Shown here: piece after piece, positions 33,531 to 43,821 of the stretch
Numbering within the stretch: the stretch's first letter is position 1
How the letters are laid out: the number at the start of each line of letters is the position of its first letter
Origin: CAXSEF01 sp964236535
GTDB lineage: Bacteria; Pseudomonadota; Alphaproteobacteria; Acetobacterales; Acetobacteraceae
DNA: 44,029 bases
Direction of reading: 5' to 3'
Assembly (NCBI GenBank): GCA_964236535.1
Contig: CAXSEF010000018.1
Span: 1 to 44,029, forward strand
Translations under genes and position numbers: made by a program
The notes under the pieces: generated by a model
Databases searched by the model: none
What the model was told of the DNA's origin: nothing
Seen by the model: the letters and a program-made list of their open reading frames with translations, nothing else

Positions 33531-34433
33531 GTGGACGGGTTCGAGGTCTGCGACCCGCTGTTCAAGACCTACACGCTGCCCAACGCGCCGCTGCAGGTGC
33601 TGGCCGAGGGGTTCCGCTGGCTGGAGGGGCCGGTGTGGTTCGGCGACGCGAACCACCTGCTGTTTTCCGACCTGCCGAACGACCGGGTGATGCGGTGGAG
33701 CGAGGCAGGGGGCGTGGAGGTGTTCCGCCAGCCTTCGGACTTCGCGAACGGACATGCGCGCGACATGCAGGGGCGGCTCGTGGGGTGCTCGCACCGCGGG
33801 CGCTGCATCACGCGGACCGAGCTGGACGGCCGGATGGTGGTGCTGGCGGACCGCTGGCAGGGACGGCGACTGAACGCGCCGAACGACGTGGTCGTGCGCT
33901 CGGACGGGTCGATCTGGTTCACCGACCCGCTGTACGGGCTGATGACGGACTACGAGGGCGGCAAGCAGGACGCCGAGCTTCCGGCGCAGGTGTTCCGGCT
34001 CGATCCGGCAAGCGGGGCGCTCGACGTGGTGGCGGACGACTTCGTGGGACCGAACGGGCTGTGCTTCTCGCCCGACGAACGGCTGCTGTATGTGGCGGAG
34101 AGCGGCGACATGTTCTTCCCGCGCGAGCAGCTGATCCGGGTATTCGACGTGGTGGACGGCGATGTCCGGCTGGCCAACGGGCGGCCGTTCCATTCCGTGT
34201 CGCCAGGATTCGCGGATGGCTTCCGGGCTGACGAGCACGGCAACATCTGGAGCAGCGCGGCGGACGGGGTGCATTGCATCAGCCCGGCAGGACGCCTGCT
34301 CGGCAAGGTGCTGGTGGGCGGGACGGTCTCGAACGTGGCGTTCGGCGGCCGCGATCGCAGCCGGCTGTTCATCTGTGCGGGGCAGCGCCTGCACGCGATC
34401 TTCCTCAACGTGCGCGGCGCGGCGCGGCCGTGA
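33531..34433 (+). CDS. SMP-30/gluconolactonase/LRE family protein
   Basis: A 300-residue six-bladed beta-propeller lactonase. EGPVWFGD near residue 30 supplies the metal-binding Glu, NAPNDVVVRSDGSIWFTDPLYG near 115-136 supplies the Asn and Asp, and SPGFADGFRADEHGNIW near 225-240 gives the last Asp. Family members hydrolyse aldonolactones such as gluconolactone or use organophosphates promiscuously. The GTG start at 33531 lies 2 bp after the cupin stop; its TGA overlaps the next start (GTGA). Export signal not seen, so cytoplasmic. Confidence 0.88.
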   Translation: MDGFEVCDPLFKTYTLPNAPLQVLAEGFRWLEGPVWFGDANHLLFSDLPNDRVMRWSEAGGVEVFRQPSDFANGHARDMQGRLVGCSHRGRCITRTELDGRMVVLADRWQGRRLNAPNDVVVRSDGSIWFTDPLYGLMTDYEGGKQDAELPAQVFRLDPASGALDVVADDFVGPNGLCFSPDERLLYVAESGDMFFPREQLIRVFDVVDGDVRLANGRPFHSVSPGFADGFRADEHGNIWSSAADGVHCISPAGRLLGKVLVGGTVSNVAFGGRDRSRLFICAGQRLHAIFLNVRGAARP

Positions 34434-35338
34434 GCGGCACGAGCGGCGCCGCTCCGGGCTTGGCGGGCAGGCAGGGCGTGGCGCGGCTGCTGCAGGTGGT
34501 GATGGTGGCGCGCGAGCCGGCACGCCTCGCTGCGTTCTACCGCGATGCTCTGGCGTTCACGGTCGAGGCTGGCGCGCGGACCACGCTGCGCCTGGGCGAG
34601 CAGGTGCTGGGGCTGGACGCCTCCGCGGGCGGAGCCCCCTACCCCGCCGACAGCCGGAGCTGGGACCATTGGTTCCAGCATGTGGCGATCATCGTGGGGG
34701 ACATGGCGGCGGCATATGCCCGGCTGCGCGCGGTGGGGTGCACGGCCATCTCGCGTGACGGGCCGGAGCGGCTCCCGGAGTCGAGCGGAGGCGTGACGGC
34801 CTTCAAGTTCCGCGATCCGGAGGGGCATCCGCTGGAACTGCTGCAATTCCCGCGCGGGCGGGAGCCTGCGCCGTGGCGCGGACGGGCCGAGGTGCTCCTG
34901 GGGGTGGACCACTCGGCGATCGCGGTGTCCGACGTCCGGCGAAGCGTCGAATTCTACACGGCGCTCGGGCTGGCGCGGGTGTCGGCGGGAATGAATCAAG
35001 GGGTGGAGCAGGAGCGGATGGACGACGCCCCGGGGGCGGTGGTGGACGTGGTGGGGCTGGCACCGGGAGTGGTGGCGACGCCGCACGTCGAACTGCTGGG
35101 CTACCGGGTGCCGGAGGATGGACGGCCGATGCCGGCCGGCGCCGGGATGGGCGACGTGCTGGCGACGCGGCTGGTGCTGGGGGTGACGCGGCTGGCAGAG
35201 CTGGCAGGCGCGATCGAACGCGGCGGCGGACGGGTGATGTCGGAGCAACCCGGCCGGGTTGTGGCGCGTGATCCGGACGGGCACCTGCTGGAGCTAAGTG
35301 CCGGCCTGCCCGAGAACCCACCCCTGGCGGCCTCCTGA
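34430..35338 (+). CDS. Tandem glyoxalase/VOC family protein
   Basis: A 302-residue protein with two vicinal-oxygen-chelate domains. Domain 1 (about 20-145) has LLQVVMVAREPARLAAFYRD, HVAIIVGD and FKFRDPEGHPLELLQFP. Domain 2 (about 160-292) has VDHSAIAVSDVRRSVEFYTALGL and VVARDPDGHLLEL. The His and Glu positions of each half (HVAI, PLELL; HSAI, LLEL) resemble metal ligands. VOC enzymes include glyoxalases, dioxygenases and epimerases; the reaction cannot be assigned. GTG 34430 overlaps the lactonase stop by GTGA, so it is in the same operon. Confidence 0.82.
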   Translation: MSGTSGAAPGLAGRQGVARLLQVVMVAREPARLAAFYRDALAFTVEAGARTTLRLGEQVLGLDASAGGAPYPADSRSWDHWFQHVAIIVGDMAAAYARLRAVGCTAISRDGPERLPESSGGVTAFKFRDPEGHPLELLQFPRGREPAPWRGRAEVLLGVDHSAIAVSDVRRSVEFYTALGLARVSAGMNQGVEQERMDDAPGAVVDVVGLAPGVVATPHVELLGYRVPEDGRPMPAGAGMGDVLATRLVLGVTRLAELAGAIERGGGRVMSEQPGRVVARDPDGHLLELSAGLPENPPLAAS

Positions 35339-35349
35339 CAGGCTTCTTC

Positions 35350-35497
35350 GTCGGGTCTGGTCAGAGCCCAGCCTGGCCGGACATACCAGCGGCCCAGGCA
35401 CTGACCTGTAAGAACAGCCAGGCGAATGGATTCCAGAGGCTACGCCAATGGCTGCGTCCAGAGGCAGAGCCTCTGGCCCTGCCTGCCTGTCCGGTCA
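35350..35497. repeat. Interspersed repeat with decayed left half
   Basis: A degenerate part (gggtctggtcagagcccagc, actgacctgtaagaacagcc) precedes an intact ccagaggcagagcctctgg hairpin and the end gcctgcctgtccggtcac. It separates the VOC gene from the convergent lipoprotein gene. Confidence 0.75.
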
Positions 35498-35516
35498 CCC
35501 TCAAGGCCGGTTGGCA

Positions 35517-36080
35517 TCAATGCGCCGACGGCGTCGCGGTCGGCATCGAGGGCGCAAATCCTGCGGTCGAGGCGCCGGGCTGCGGGGCGGCGCTGGTGGC
35601 ACCGGGCTGCGTGGTGCCGACAGCGCTTGGCTCGCTCGGGATACCCGGCCCGGTGGTGGCGGTGCTTCGGTCGTGGGTCGGGACAGGGTGGGTGTCGAGG
35701 AAGGCCAGACAGGTGCGCAGGATCGGAGCGCAGTAGGCGTCCGGCGCCAGCGTCGCGTTCTTCTCGCCGGAATACAGCACGCGGGTGACGCGGCCGTCGT
35801 CGACGCGAACCGTGGCGTGGCAGTAGCCGCCGTTGGAGAAGCCAAGCCCGCCGACGAACGGCACGCTGTAGCTGAGGCTGCTGCTGGATGCGGCATACCA
35901 GGTCAGGACGTCGGTGCTGCCGAAGCTGCTGTGCTGGTCGGGAGCGCCGAGGCACGCCTCGAGATCGACTTCGCTCAGACCGAGCAGGCGGTGCTGGGCG
36001 AGATGGGCGGTGTGGGCGTCCTCGACGGCGCAGGCGGAGAGCATCAGGAGCACGGCGAGCGTGGCACGGACCGACAGCAT
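35517..36080 (-). CDS. Hypothetical lipoprotein
   Basis: A 187-residue protein with a clear lipoprotein signal: MLSVRATLAVLLMLSAC, with the lipobox LSAC giving Cys17. The mature part contains LGLSEVDLEACLGAPDQHSSFGSTDVLTWYAASSS, a pattern seen in small outer-membrane-associated proteins with an OmlA/SmpA-like fold, then a strand-rich region (CHATVRVDDGRVTRVLYSGEKN) and a Pro/Ala/Thr-rich tail. It is probably anchored in the outer membrane facing the periplasm. Single gene flanked by repeats on both sides. No specific role can be given. Confidence 0.75.
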   Translation of the reverse strand: MLSVRATLAVLLMLSACAVEDAHTAHLAQHRLLGLSEVDLEACLGAPDQHSSFGSTDVLTWYAASSSSLSYSVPFVGGLGFSNGGYCHATVRVDDGRVTRVLYSGEKNATLAPDAYCAPILRTCLAFLDTHPVPTHDRSTATTGPGIPSEPSAVGTTQPGATSAAPQPGASTAGFAPSMPTATPSAH

Positions 36081-36468
36081 CGTCGGGTAACGCTGGGTGC
36101 GGCACCCGGGTTCGCCGCGACGGGTATGGCGGCGAGTTATCCTGGAACCCACGTACACCAACGGCGCTACGCATCGACCTGTAGGCGAAGCAAGGCTGGG
36201 CTTTCTTACGCCCGTATTCCAACCCGCCCAAGCGGGCCATCGGAACCTTGCGCGGGCTACCCAGACCCGCCGAAGGGTGGAGCCTTTTGGAAACCCCTTC
36301 CTTAAACAGATGGATTCCAAAGGCTCGGCCTTTGGCGGAGTCCAGAGGCAGAGCCTCCGGCCTTCCCTGCCCGCCCGGTCACGCGCGAGGCCCGTTGGTA
36401 GTTTCGAAGTCCACTTGCGATCGGGTCGAGCGCCAGAGCCCGTGTCGTCGTGACGGCCGCCGCCGTCC
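36081..36468. other. Intergenic region between the glycosyltransferase and lipoprotein genes
   Basis: About 390 bp; 36172-36380 is a full repeat copy. The remaining 90 bp on each side show no gene. The promoter of the lipoprotein gene should lie in 36081-36170. Confidence 0.6.
36172..36380. repeat. Full-length interspersed repeat
   Basis: Starts atcgacctgtaggcgaagca, then the type-B half with aagcgggcc and ttgcgcgggc, then cccagacccgccgaaggg, ttccttaaacagatggattcc, ccaaaggctcggcctttgg and ccagaggcagagcctccgg. Same order and length as at 15041 and 43818. Confidence 0.88.
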
Positions 36469-37698
36469 CTACAACGCGTGGTCCCAGCAGGTGACCAGGG
36501 TCTCGACGGTGCGGCGCCAGGTGTAGCCGGCGGCGCGGGCGAGGCCGGCTTCGCGCAGGCGTTCGGCGCGGTCGGGGTCCTCGATCAGCTCGCGCAACGC
36601 GGCGGCGATGGCGGCGACGTCGAGCGGGTCGACGGTGAGTGCCGCGCCGGTGGCAATCTCGCCGACCGCGGTGGTGGACGACGCGACGACAGGACAGCCT
36701 GCGGCCATCGCCTCGACGACAGGAAGACCGAAGCCCTCGTAGAGGCTCACGTAGGCGAACACGGCGGCGCGTGCGGTCAGCACGACCAGGTCGGCGTCGT
36801 CGACGTGGCCGAGCAGGCGGACGCTGCCGTCGCGGATCGCGGTCTGCGCCTCCGGGCGGGCCAGCACCTCGCCCCAGCCCCGCCCGCCGGCGATCACCAG
36901 GGGATGGCGGTGCCGCAGGGCATAGGGAAGTGCCAGGTGCGCGGCCAGCAGGCGGTCGAAGTTCTTGCGCGGCTCCAGCGTCGAGATCGAGAGCACGTAG
37001 GCGCGGTCGGCGAGCTCGAAGCGCGCCAGCGTGGCGGCCGCGGCCGTCACCCCGACCGGGCGGAATTCGGCGGCGGGGGCAAGCGGGATCAGGTCGATGC
37101 GCCCTGGCTCGATGCCGAACTCGCGGATCACGGTGTCGCGGGTGAAGCGCGAGATGGCGGCGAAGCGGCGGGCCTGGCGCAGGGTGGCGTCGAGATTGCG
37201 GCCGATCCAGCGCAGCCGTTCGGCGGGGTGCCAGGACGGGTGGTGGTGCCAGGACAGGTCGTTCATGGTGACCACGGTCGGCAGTCGGATCGGCGAGGCG
37301 ATCATGTTCGGCTCGTGGTAGACGAGCCGGCCGGCGCAGTCGCGGGCGAGCTCGGCGGTGCGGCGCGCGAGGCCCGCGTGCCGCAGCGCCCGCATTGCCT
37401 GGACGCCCGGCACGCGGCCCAGCGCCACCTTCCAGGGGATCGGCTTGACCGCTGGGGGCGGCTCGCGATCGAGCGTGTCGATCACTTCGACCGGGGCGAG
37501 CTGCCCCGCCATCAGCAGGCTGACGCGCCTGATCTCGGGCGCCGAGCGTGCGGCGCGGGCGATCTCGAGAGTCATGCGGGCGATGCCGGAGCGACGGTGC
37601 GCCAGGCTGTCCGCCCCGATCAGGACGCTCAGGCGAGGCGTGTCAGCGGTGGCAGGACGGCGGCGGGCCGGGGCAACGGCGAGGTCTGGCGGGCTCAT
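36469..37698 (-). CDS. Glycosyltransferase family 4-like (GT-B fold)
   Basis: A 409-residue glycosyltransferase. The C-terminal nucleotide-sugar domain has SISTLEPRKNFDRLLAAH near residue 225, and the EX7E motif in EGFGLPVVEAMAAGCPVVAS near residue 322. TMNDLSWHHHPSWHP in the N-terminal domain is usual for GT4 enzymes of exopolysaccharide or lipopolysaccharide synthesis. Product unknown. ATG 37698 starts MSPPDLAVAP; an ATG 60 bases upstream (37758) is possible and would add 20 residues. A single gene, next to the response regulator gene but not overlapping it. Confidence 0.85.
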   Translation of the reverse strand: MSPPDLAVAPARRRPATADTPRLSVLIGADSLAHRRSGIARMTLEIARAARSAPEIRRVSLLMAGQLAPVEVIDTLDREPPPAVKPIPWKVALGRVPGVQAMRALRHAGLARRTAELARDCAGRLVYHEPNMIASPIRLPTVVTMNDLSWHHHPSWHPAERLRWIGRNLDATLRQARRFAAISRFTRDTVIREFGIEPGRIDLIPLAPAAEFRPVGVTAAAATLARFELADRAYVLSISTLEPRKNFDRLLAAHLALPYALRHRHPLVIAGGRGWGEVLARPEAQTAIRDGSVRLLGHVDDADLVVLTARAAVFAYVSLYEGFGLPVVEAMAAGCPVVASSTTAVGEIATGAALTVDPLDVAAIAAALRELIEDPDRAERLREAGLARAAGYTWRRTVETLVTCWDHAL

Positions 37699-37807
37699 GG
37701 AACGCAGGGTCCACCAAATCCCCGCGTTCGGCCACACCCTTTCGCGCACCGAACCCATGGCGTGCCGCGGAGCCGCCCGCCCGCCCGGCTGCGCGCCACG
37801 GTATGTG

Positions 37808-38170
37808 TCAGGCCGCGGGGATCAGCCGTCCGGACAGGGTCACGACCTCGGCGATGCGGAACGGCTTGCGCAGGAAGGCGACGTAGCCGCGACAGCGCTC
37901 GGCGACGGTAGCTTCGGGCATGGAGCTCATCAGCACGACGGGAATGGCCTGCAGCCGCGGCTCGAGCGCGACCGCGCGCAGCATGCCGGCAGCGTCCATC
38001 ACCGGCATCATGAAGTCGAGAAAGATCAGGTCCGGGCTCTCGTCCGCCAGCACGTCGAGCCCCTGGCGCCCGTTGGCCGCGGTGAGCACCCGGTGGCCCT
38101 CGTCGGTGAGGATGGCGTCGAACAGTTCGGCAATGCCGAATTCGTCATCGACCACGAGGATGGTCGCCAC
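37808..38170 (-). CDS. Single-domain response regulator (CheY-like)
   Basis: A 120-residue receiver domain with no output domain. The acidic pocket is Asp8/Asp9 (VVDDE), the phospho-acceptor is Asp52 (FLDFMMP), Ser82 takes the Thr/Ser position, and the conserved Lys is Lys102 (LRKPF). The GTG start at 38170 lies 2 bp from the end of the KaiC-like gene, so it is the last gene of a kinase-KaiC-regulator operon. It probably works by protein contact, for example with the KaiC-like ATPase or a diguanylate enzyme elsewhere. Confidence 0.88.
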   Translation of the reverse strand: MATILVVDDEFGIAELFDAILTDEGHRVLTAANGRQGLDVLADESPDLIFLDFMMPVMDAAGMLRAVALEPRLQAIPVVLMSSMPEATVAERCRGYVAFLRKPFRIAEVVTLSGRLIPAA

Positions 38171-38172
38171 GG

Positions 38173-39735
38173 CTACGCCCCGATGTGGGGCGGCGCCCCC
38201 GCGGGAGCTGGCCCTGCGCCTGCGGACGGCGGCGACAGGTCGGTGGGGATCGCCAGGGCCGAGGTGATGGACTCGGCGCTCTCGGCGCTTGCCTCGATCA
38301 TCAGGCCCGCGGCACTGGTGTGGTACTCGTGCAGCGACGGGTCGAACGCGCTGTCGCGGACCTTGAGCACGGAGAGCAGGCGGTAGAGGCGAGACCGCCG
38401 TTCGACGTAGCGCAACAGGATCAGGTTCTCGGCAAGGCTGGAGAGATCGCCGATCGGCGCGCGAAACACCGGGCCGATGATCTCGCGTATCTCGAAGGTG
38501 TAGAGCGTGGTCACGCCGAGCACGCGCATCTCGTTCATCAGGGCGGTGAGGAAGTTGCCCATCCGGCCGGGGTCGTTCACGGCGGCCTCGTTCAACGCGC
38601 CGAGGCCGTCGATGAACAGGCGGCGCACGCCGCGGCGGTGCACCGCGCGCAACAGGCGCTCGCCATAGGCATCGATCAGGTCGTCGGTCGGTGGCTGCCA
38701 CTGCACCTCGACGGCGCCGCTCTCGACCAGCGGGCCGAGTTGCGGGCAGACAGCCGCGATCTTGGCGTTGATGCGGGCCGGGGTTTCATAGAAGCCGAAC
38801 AGCAGCCCGGGCTCTGCCTCGCTGCTATTGGACAGGAACTGCAGGCCGAGGGTGGTCTTGCCGATGCCCGACGGGCCCATGACCATGGTGGTCGAGGCCC
38901 CGGGCAGGCCACCGCCAAGGATGACGTCGAGCTGCCCGATGCCGCTGGACACCCGCCCATTTAACCCGCGGTCAACGCGCGAGGGCCGGGCGAGCAGCGC
39001 CTCGATCTGCGGGTGCACCACCAGGCCGTCCCCGGTGATCTTGAAGGCGTGCCGGCCGCGAATGAAGCCGCTGCCGCGGAACTTTATTACCTGAAGGTTG
39101 CTCTCGGCGGCCCAGCCGACCAGGTTGTCGGACAGCTCGATGATGCCGTCGACCATGGTGTATTCAGAATCGGTCTTGGTGCCCTGCGCCGTGGTGAGCA
39201 GGAACATCGTGCATTCGGTGGCGATCGCGACGCCCTGCAGCTCGTGCACGAACTGGTTGAAGGTCTGACCGTCGGCCGCGGCGTGGCGGGCGGCGACGAT
39301 GCCGTCGAGCACCAGGACGGTCGCAGCCCGCGACGTGATCTCCCGGCGCAGCAGGGTCAACAAGCCCTTGAGCCCCTCGTCGTGCAGCGCGCCGAGGCCG
39401 TTGAGATAGGCGAGCTGGTCGGGGATGCGGCTGCGGTCGAAGAAGCTCATGGTGCCAAGGTGCTGCATCATGCGGGCGTGGAATTCCGCGAGCAGGGTGA
39501 CGTAGAGCGCTTGGCCGGCTTGTGCGGCCACGTTGAAGCAGATCTGGTTGCCGAGAGTGGTCTTGCCGGTGCCGGGCGGGCCCTGGATGATGTACAAGCC
39601 ACCCTTGAGGAAGCCGCCGAGCAGGATGGTGTCAAGCCCTGCGATGCCTGTGGCCACGCGCGACATCACGGCATCGGCCACAGCGAGCTGGTCGGAGTCC
39701 GACGCGCGCGGCTCGCCAGGAGTGTTGTCGCTCAA
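38173..39735 (-). CDS. KaiC-like double RecA-fold ATPase
   Basis: A 520-residue protein with two KaiC/RecA ATPase domains. Walker A motifs are GPPGTGKT (52-59) and GPSGIGKT (287-294); Walker B strands end LVLDG (142-146) and LFIDG (373-377). In domain 1 the usual catalytic Glu-Glu after strand VT is replaced by VTLLAE, while domain 2 keeps one Glu (FGFYETP). Where cyanobacterial KaiC has its phosphorylated Ser431-Thr432, this protein has Ser-Ser (432-433, in DLSSLAENLILLRY). The TTG start at 39735 overlaps the kinase stop (TTGA); ATG 39666 is a shorter alternative. KaiA and KaiB genes are not present here. Confidence 0.87.
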   Translation of the reverse strand: MSDNTPGEPRASDSDQLAVADAVMSRVATGIAGLDTILLGGFLKGGLYIIQGPPGTGKTTLGNQICFNVAAQAGQALYVTLLAEFHARMMQHLGTMSFFDRSRIPDQLAYLNGLGALHDEGLKGLLTLLRREITSRAATVLVLDGIVAARHAAADGQTFNQFVHELQGVAIATECTMFLLTTAQGTKTDSEYTMVDGIIELSDNLVGWAAESNLQVIKFRGSGFIRGRHAFKITGDGLVVHPQIEALLARPSRVDRGLNGRVSSGIGQLDVILGGGLPGASTTMVMGPSGIGKTTLGLQFLSNSSEAEPGLLFGFYETPARINAKIAAVCPQLGPLVESGAVEVQWQPPTDDLIDAYGERLLRAVHRRGVRRLFIDGLGALNEAAVNDPGRMGNFLTALMNEMRVLGVTTLYTFEIREIIGPVFRAPIGDLSSLAENLILLRYVERRSRLYRLLSVLKVRDSAFDPSLHEYHTSAAGLMIEASAESAESITSALAIPTDLSPPSAGAGPAPAGAPPHIGA

Positions 39736-40571
39736 GGGGCGCTGCCGAGCGCTGCGACGGGGGGCGCGCGGAATGGAGGCGCGCAGGACAGGGGCGAGCA
39801 CGGCAGAACGACGGTGAACAGCGAGCCGCCGCCCGGCGTGTCGTCCACGCCGATGCTGCCGGACATTGCCTCGACCAGCTGGCCCACCACCCACAGGCCG
39901 ATGCCGAAACCGCTGTGCCGTTCGCTCGGGCCGACGACGCGCTCGAAACGGCCGAAGATGCGTGCACGGTCTGCAGGCGAGATGCCCGGCCCATGGTCAC
40001 TTACCCGCAGGCGGACGGTGCCGGCACCGTCGTCGTGGTCCAGGCGCACCTCGACCGGGCGACGGCCACCGTACTTGATGGCGTTGGAGATCAGGTTGTC
40101 GATGATCTGCTCCACGGCGAGGTGGTCCCAGACCCCCGGCAGGGCTGCCGGCGCCTCGATGGTGATCGCGCTGCCCTCGTGGCGTGCGGTCTCGGCAAAG
40201 GTCTGCGCGACCTCGTGCAGCAGCACCACGAGGTCGCAGGGCGCGGACTGCAGGCGCAGCTTGCCGGAGGTGATGCGCGACACGTCGAGCAGGGTCGCGG
40301 TGCGCTTGATGTAGTGGCCCATGGTGCGTCTGATCCGTTCCAGCCGCTGCTCCAGCTGCTGGGCGTCGAGGCGGCCAGCCTGGAGTGCGGCCACCACCAG
40401 ATCGAGCTGGCCCATCATCGGCGTCATCGGATTGCGCAGCTCGTGCGCGGCCACGGCGATGAAAGTGTCGCGCGCGGCGACAGCCTCCGACAACTCCTCG
40501 ATGCGGCGGTGCAGCAGCCCGACAACCGCCTTGGGGTCAGTCTCGTCGGTGCTGGTTGCCGGCTGGATCAA
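39732..40571 (-). CDS. Cytoplasmic sensor histidine kinase
   Basis: A 279-residue kinase without transmembrane segments or a recognisable sensor domain. HisKA: AAHELRNPMTP with His43. HATPase: N box IIDNLISNAIKYGG, G1 DHGPGIS, G2 GFGIGLWVV. The first 30 residues are a probable helical lead-in. The TTG start at 40571 has aagga about 7 bases before it. It heads a three-gene operon with the KaiC-like ATPase and the receiver protein, resembling the SasA-KaiC-RpaA output chain in logic, though without the KaiB-like sensor of SasA. Confidence 0.87.
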   Translation of the reverse strand: MIQPATSTDETDPKAVVGLLHRRIEELSEAVAARDTFIAVAAHELRNPMTPMMGQLDLVVAALQAGRLDAQQLEQRLERIRRTMGHYIKRTATLLDVSRITSGKLRLQSAPCDLVVLLHEVAQTFAETARHEGSAITIEAPAALPGVWDHLAVEQIIDNLISNAIKYGGRRPVEVRLDHDDGAGTVRLRVSDHGPGISPADRARIFGRFERVVGPSERHSGFGIGLWVVGQLVEAMSGSIGVDDTPGGGSLFTVVLPCSPLSCAPPFRAPPVAALGSAP

Positions 40572-40724
40572 TACGGGTCCTTCGATGACGCAAGGAGCGG
40601 TGATCCGCCGGCGACGTCAAGTATCCGGCCTGCTTCCAGAACGGCCAGGGACGAGGCGGAGTTGCAAATCACGTTGCGGTCTGCTGCGACCCGACGTCGG
40701 CAGGAACGCAATCGCCTGGTCGGG

Positions 40725-42728
<2,004 letters not shown>

Positions 42729-42860
42729 GCCAGGGTTCCGGCCGATGCCCTGGAAGCCGGCACCCGCCACGGCGGGCCGTGCCGGACCGGCGCATGCTGC
42801 GGGCACGCCGGACGCGAGCGTGCCGCCTTCGACGGCGGGTCCTGGGCGGCCTGCCCCGGC

Positions 42861-42890
42861 GGGATCCGGAGGCAGAGCCCCCGGTCCTGC
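42861..42890. repeat. Short interspersed repeat fragment between permease and ATPase genes
   Basis: gggatccggaggcagagccc-ccgg matches the last hairpin of the family in shortened form. Confidence 0.45.
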
Positions 42891-42900
42891 TCGCTGCGGC

Positions 42901-43821
42901 TCACGCGAGCATCCGCCGGTGCAGTCCTTCGGCGACCAGGTTGACGGCGACGACCAGCGAGGCGGTGGCCGCGGCGTCGAACAGCACGGTCCACCAGACG
43001 CCACCGGACAGCGTGCCGTAGTTCTCGGCGATGGCGAGGCCCCAGTCGGGCGAGGGCGGCTGCAGGCCGAACCCGAGGAAGGACAGCGAGGCGGCGGCGA
43101 AGATGGCGTAGCCGAGACGTATGGTGGCCTCGACGAGGATGGGTGCTGCGACGTTGGGCAGGATCTCGGTGGTCATGATGCGCCAGGCGGGCTCGCCACG
43201 AAGCTGGGCGGCGGGGACGTAGTCGAATGCGCACTCGGCGCGGACGGCGGCGCGGACGGTGCGGGCGATGAGCGGGGCGAACACCAGGCCGATGACGACG
43301 ATCACGGCGATCTGCGAGACCCCGAGGGCGGTCAGCGCGAGCAGCGCGACGATGAGCAGCGGCAGTGCGACCATGGTGTCGATGAGGCGGGCGAGGATGG
43401 CGTCGGCCGGACCGCCGAGATAGCCGCCGACGAGGCCCATGGCGGTGCCGGCCATGGTGCCGAGCAGGGCGGCGAGCGGGGCGGTGACCAGGATTTCGCG
43501 CGCGCCGAGGACAACCCGGGAGAGCACGTCGCGGCCAAGGCCATCGGTGCCGCACGGGTGAGCGAGGCTGGGGGGGCGGAGGATGTCGTGCAGGTCGATG
43601 GCGTTGGCGCCATAAGGCGCGATGTCGGGACCGAAGAGGGCGCAGGTGGTCCAGAGCGCGACGATGGCGGCGCCTGCGTAGAACGAGGCGGGGAAGGAAC
43701 CGCGGATGCCCCTGCCCCGTCGGGTCGCCGGCTGGCCGGCGGCAGGCTGCGTGGTGGCGGGGACTGGCGTGGGACGACTCCGTGCAGTTCCGGGAGCATA
43801 GGGCACGGCGGCCCCGGGCAT
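42901..43821 (-). CDS. DppC-like ABC transporter permease
   Basis: A 306-residue inner-membrane permease of the oligopeptide/dipeptide family. An N-terminal cytoplasmic tail (1-45) is followed by a first hydrophobic segment, the DppC/OppC-like HPCGTDGLGRDVLSR motif, and about five more segments. The EAA-type loop is EPAWRIMTTEILPNVAAPIL near residue 220. It should pair with a DppB-like partner and a binding protein, which probably lie past the right edge, and with the fused ATPases downstream. ATG 43821 lies exactly at the border of an interspersed repeat, so this start may be repeat-derived; the conserved region begins later. Confidence 0.88.
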   Translation of the reverse strand: MPGAAVPYAPGTARSRPTPVPATTQPAAGQPATRRGRGIRGSFPASFYAGAAIVALWTTCALFGPDIAPYGANAIDLHDILRPPSLAHPCGTDGLGRDVLSRVVLGAREILVTAPLAALLGTMAGTAMGLVGGYLGGPADAILARLIDTMVALPLLIVALLALTALGVSQIAVIVVIGLVFAPLIARTVRAAVRAECAFDYVPAAQLRGEPAWRIMTTEILPNVAAPILVEATIRLGYAIFAAASLSFLGFGLQPPSPDWGLAIAENYGTLSGGVWWTVLFDAAATASLVVAVNLVAEGLHRRMLA

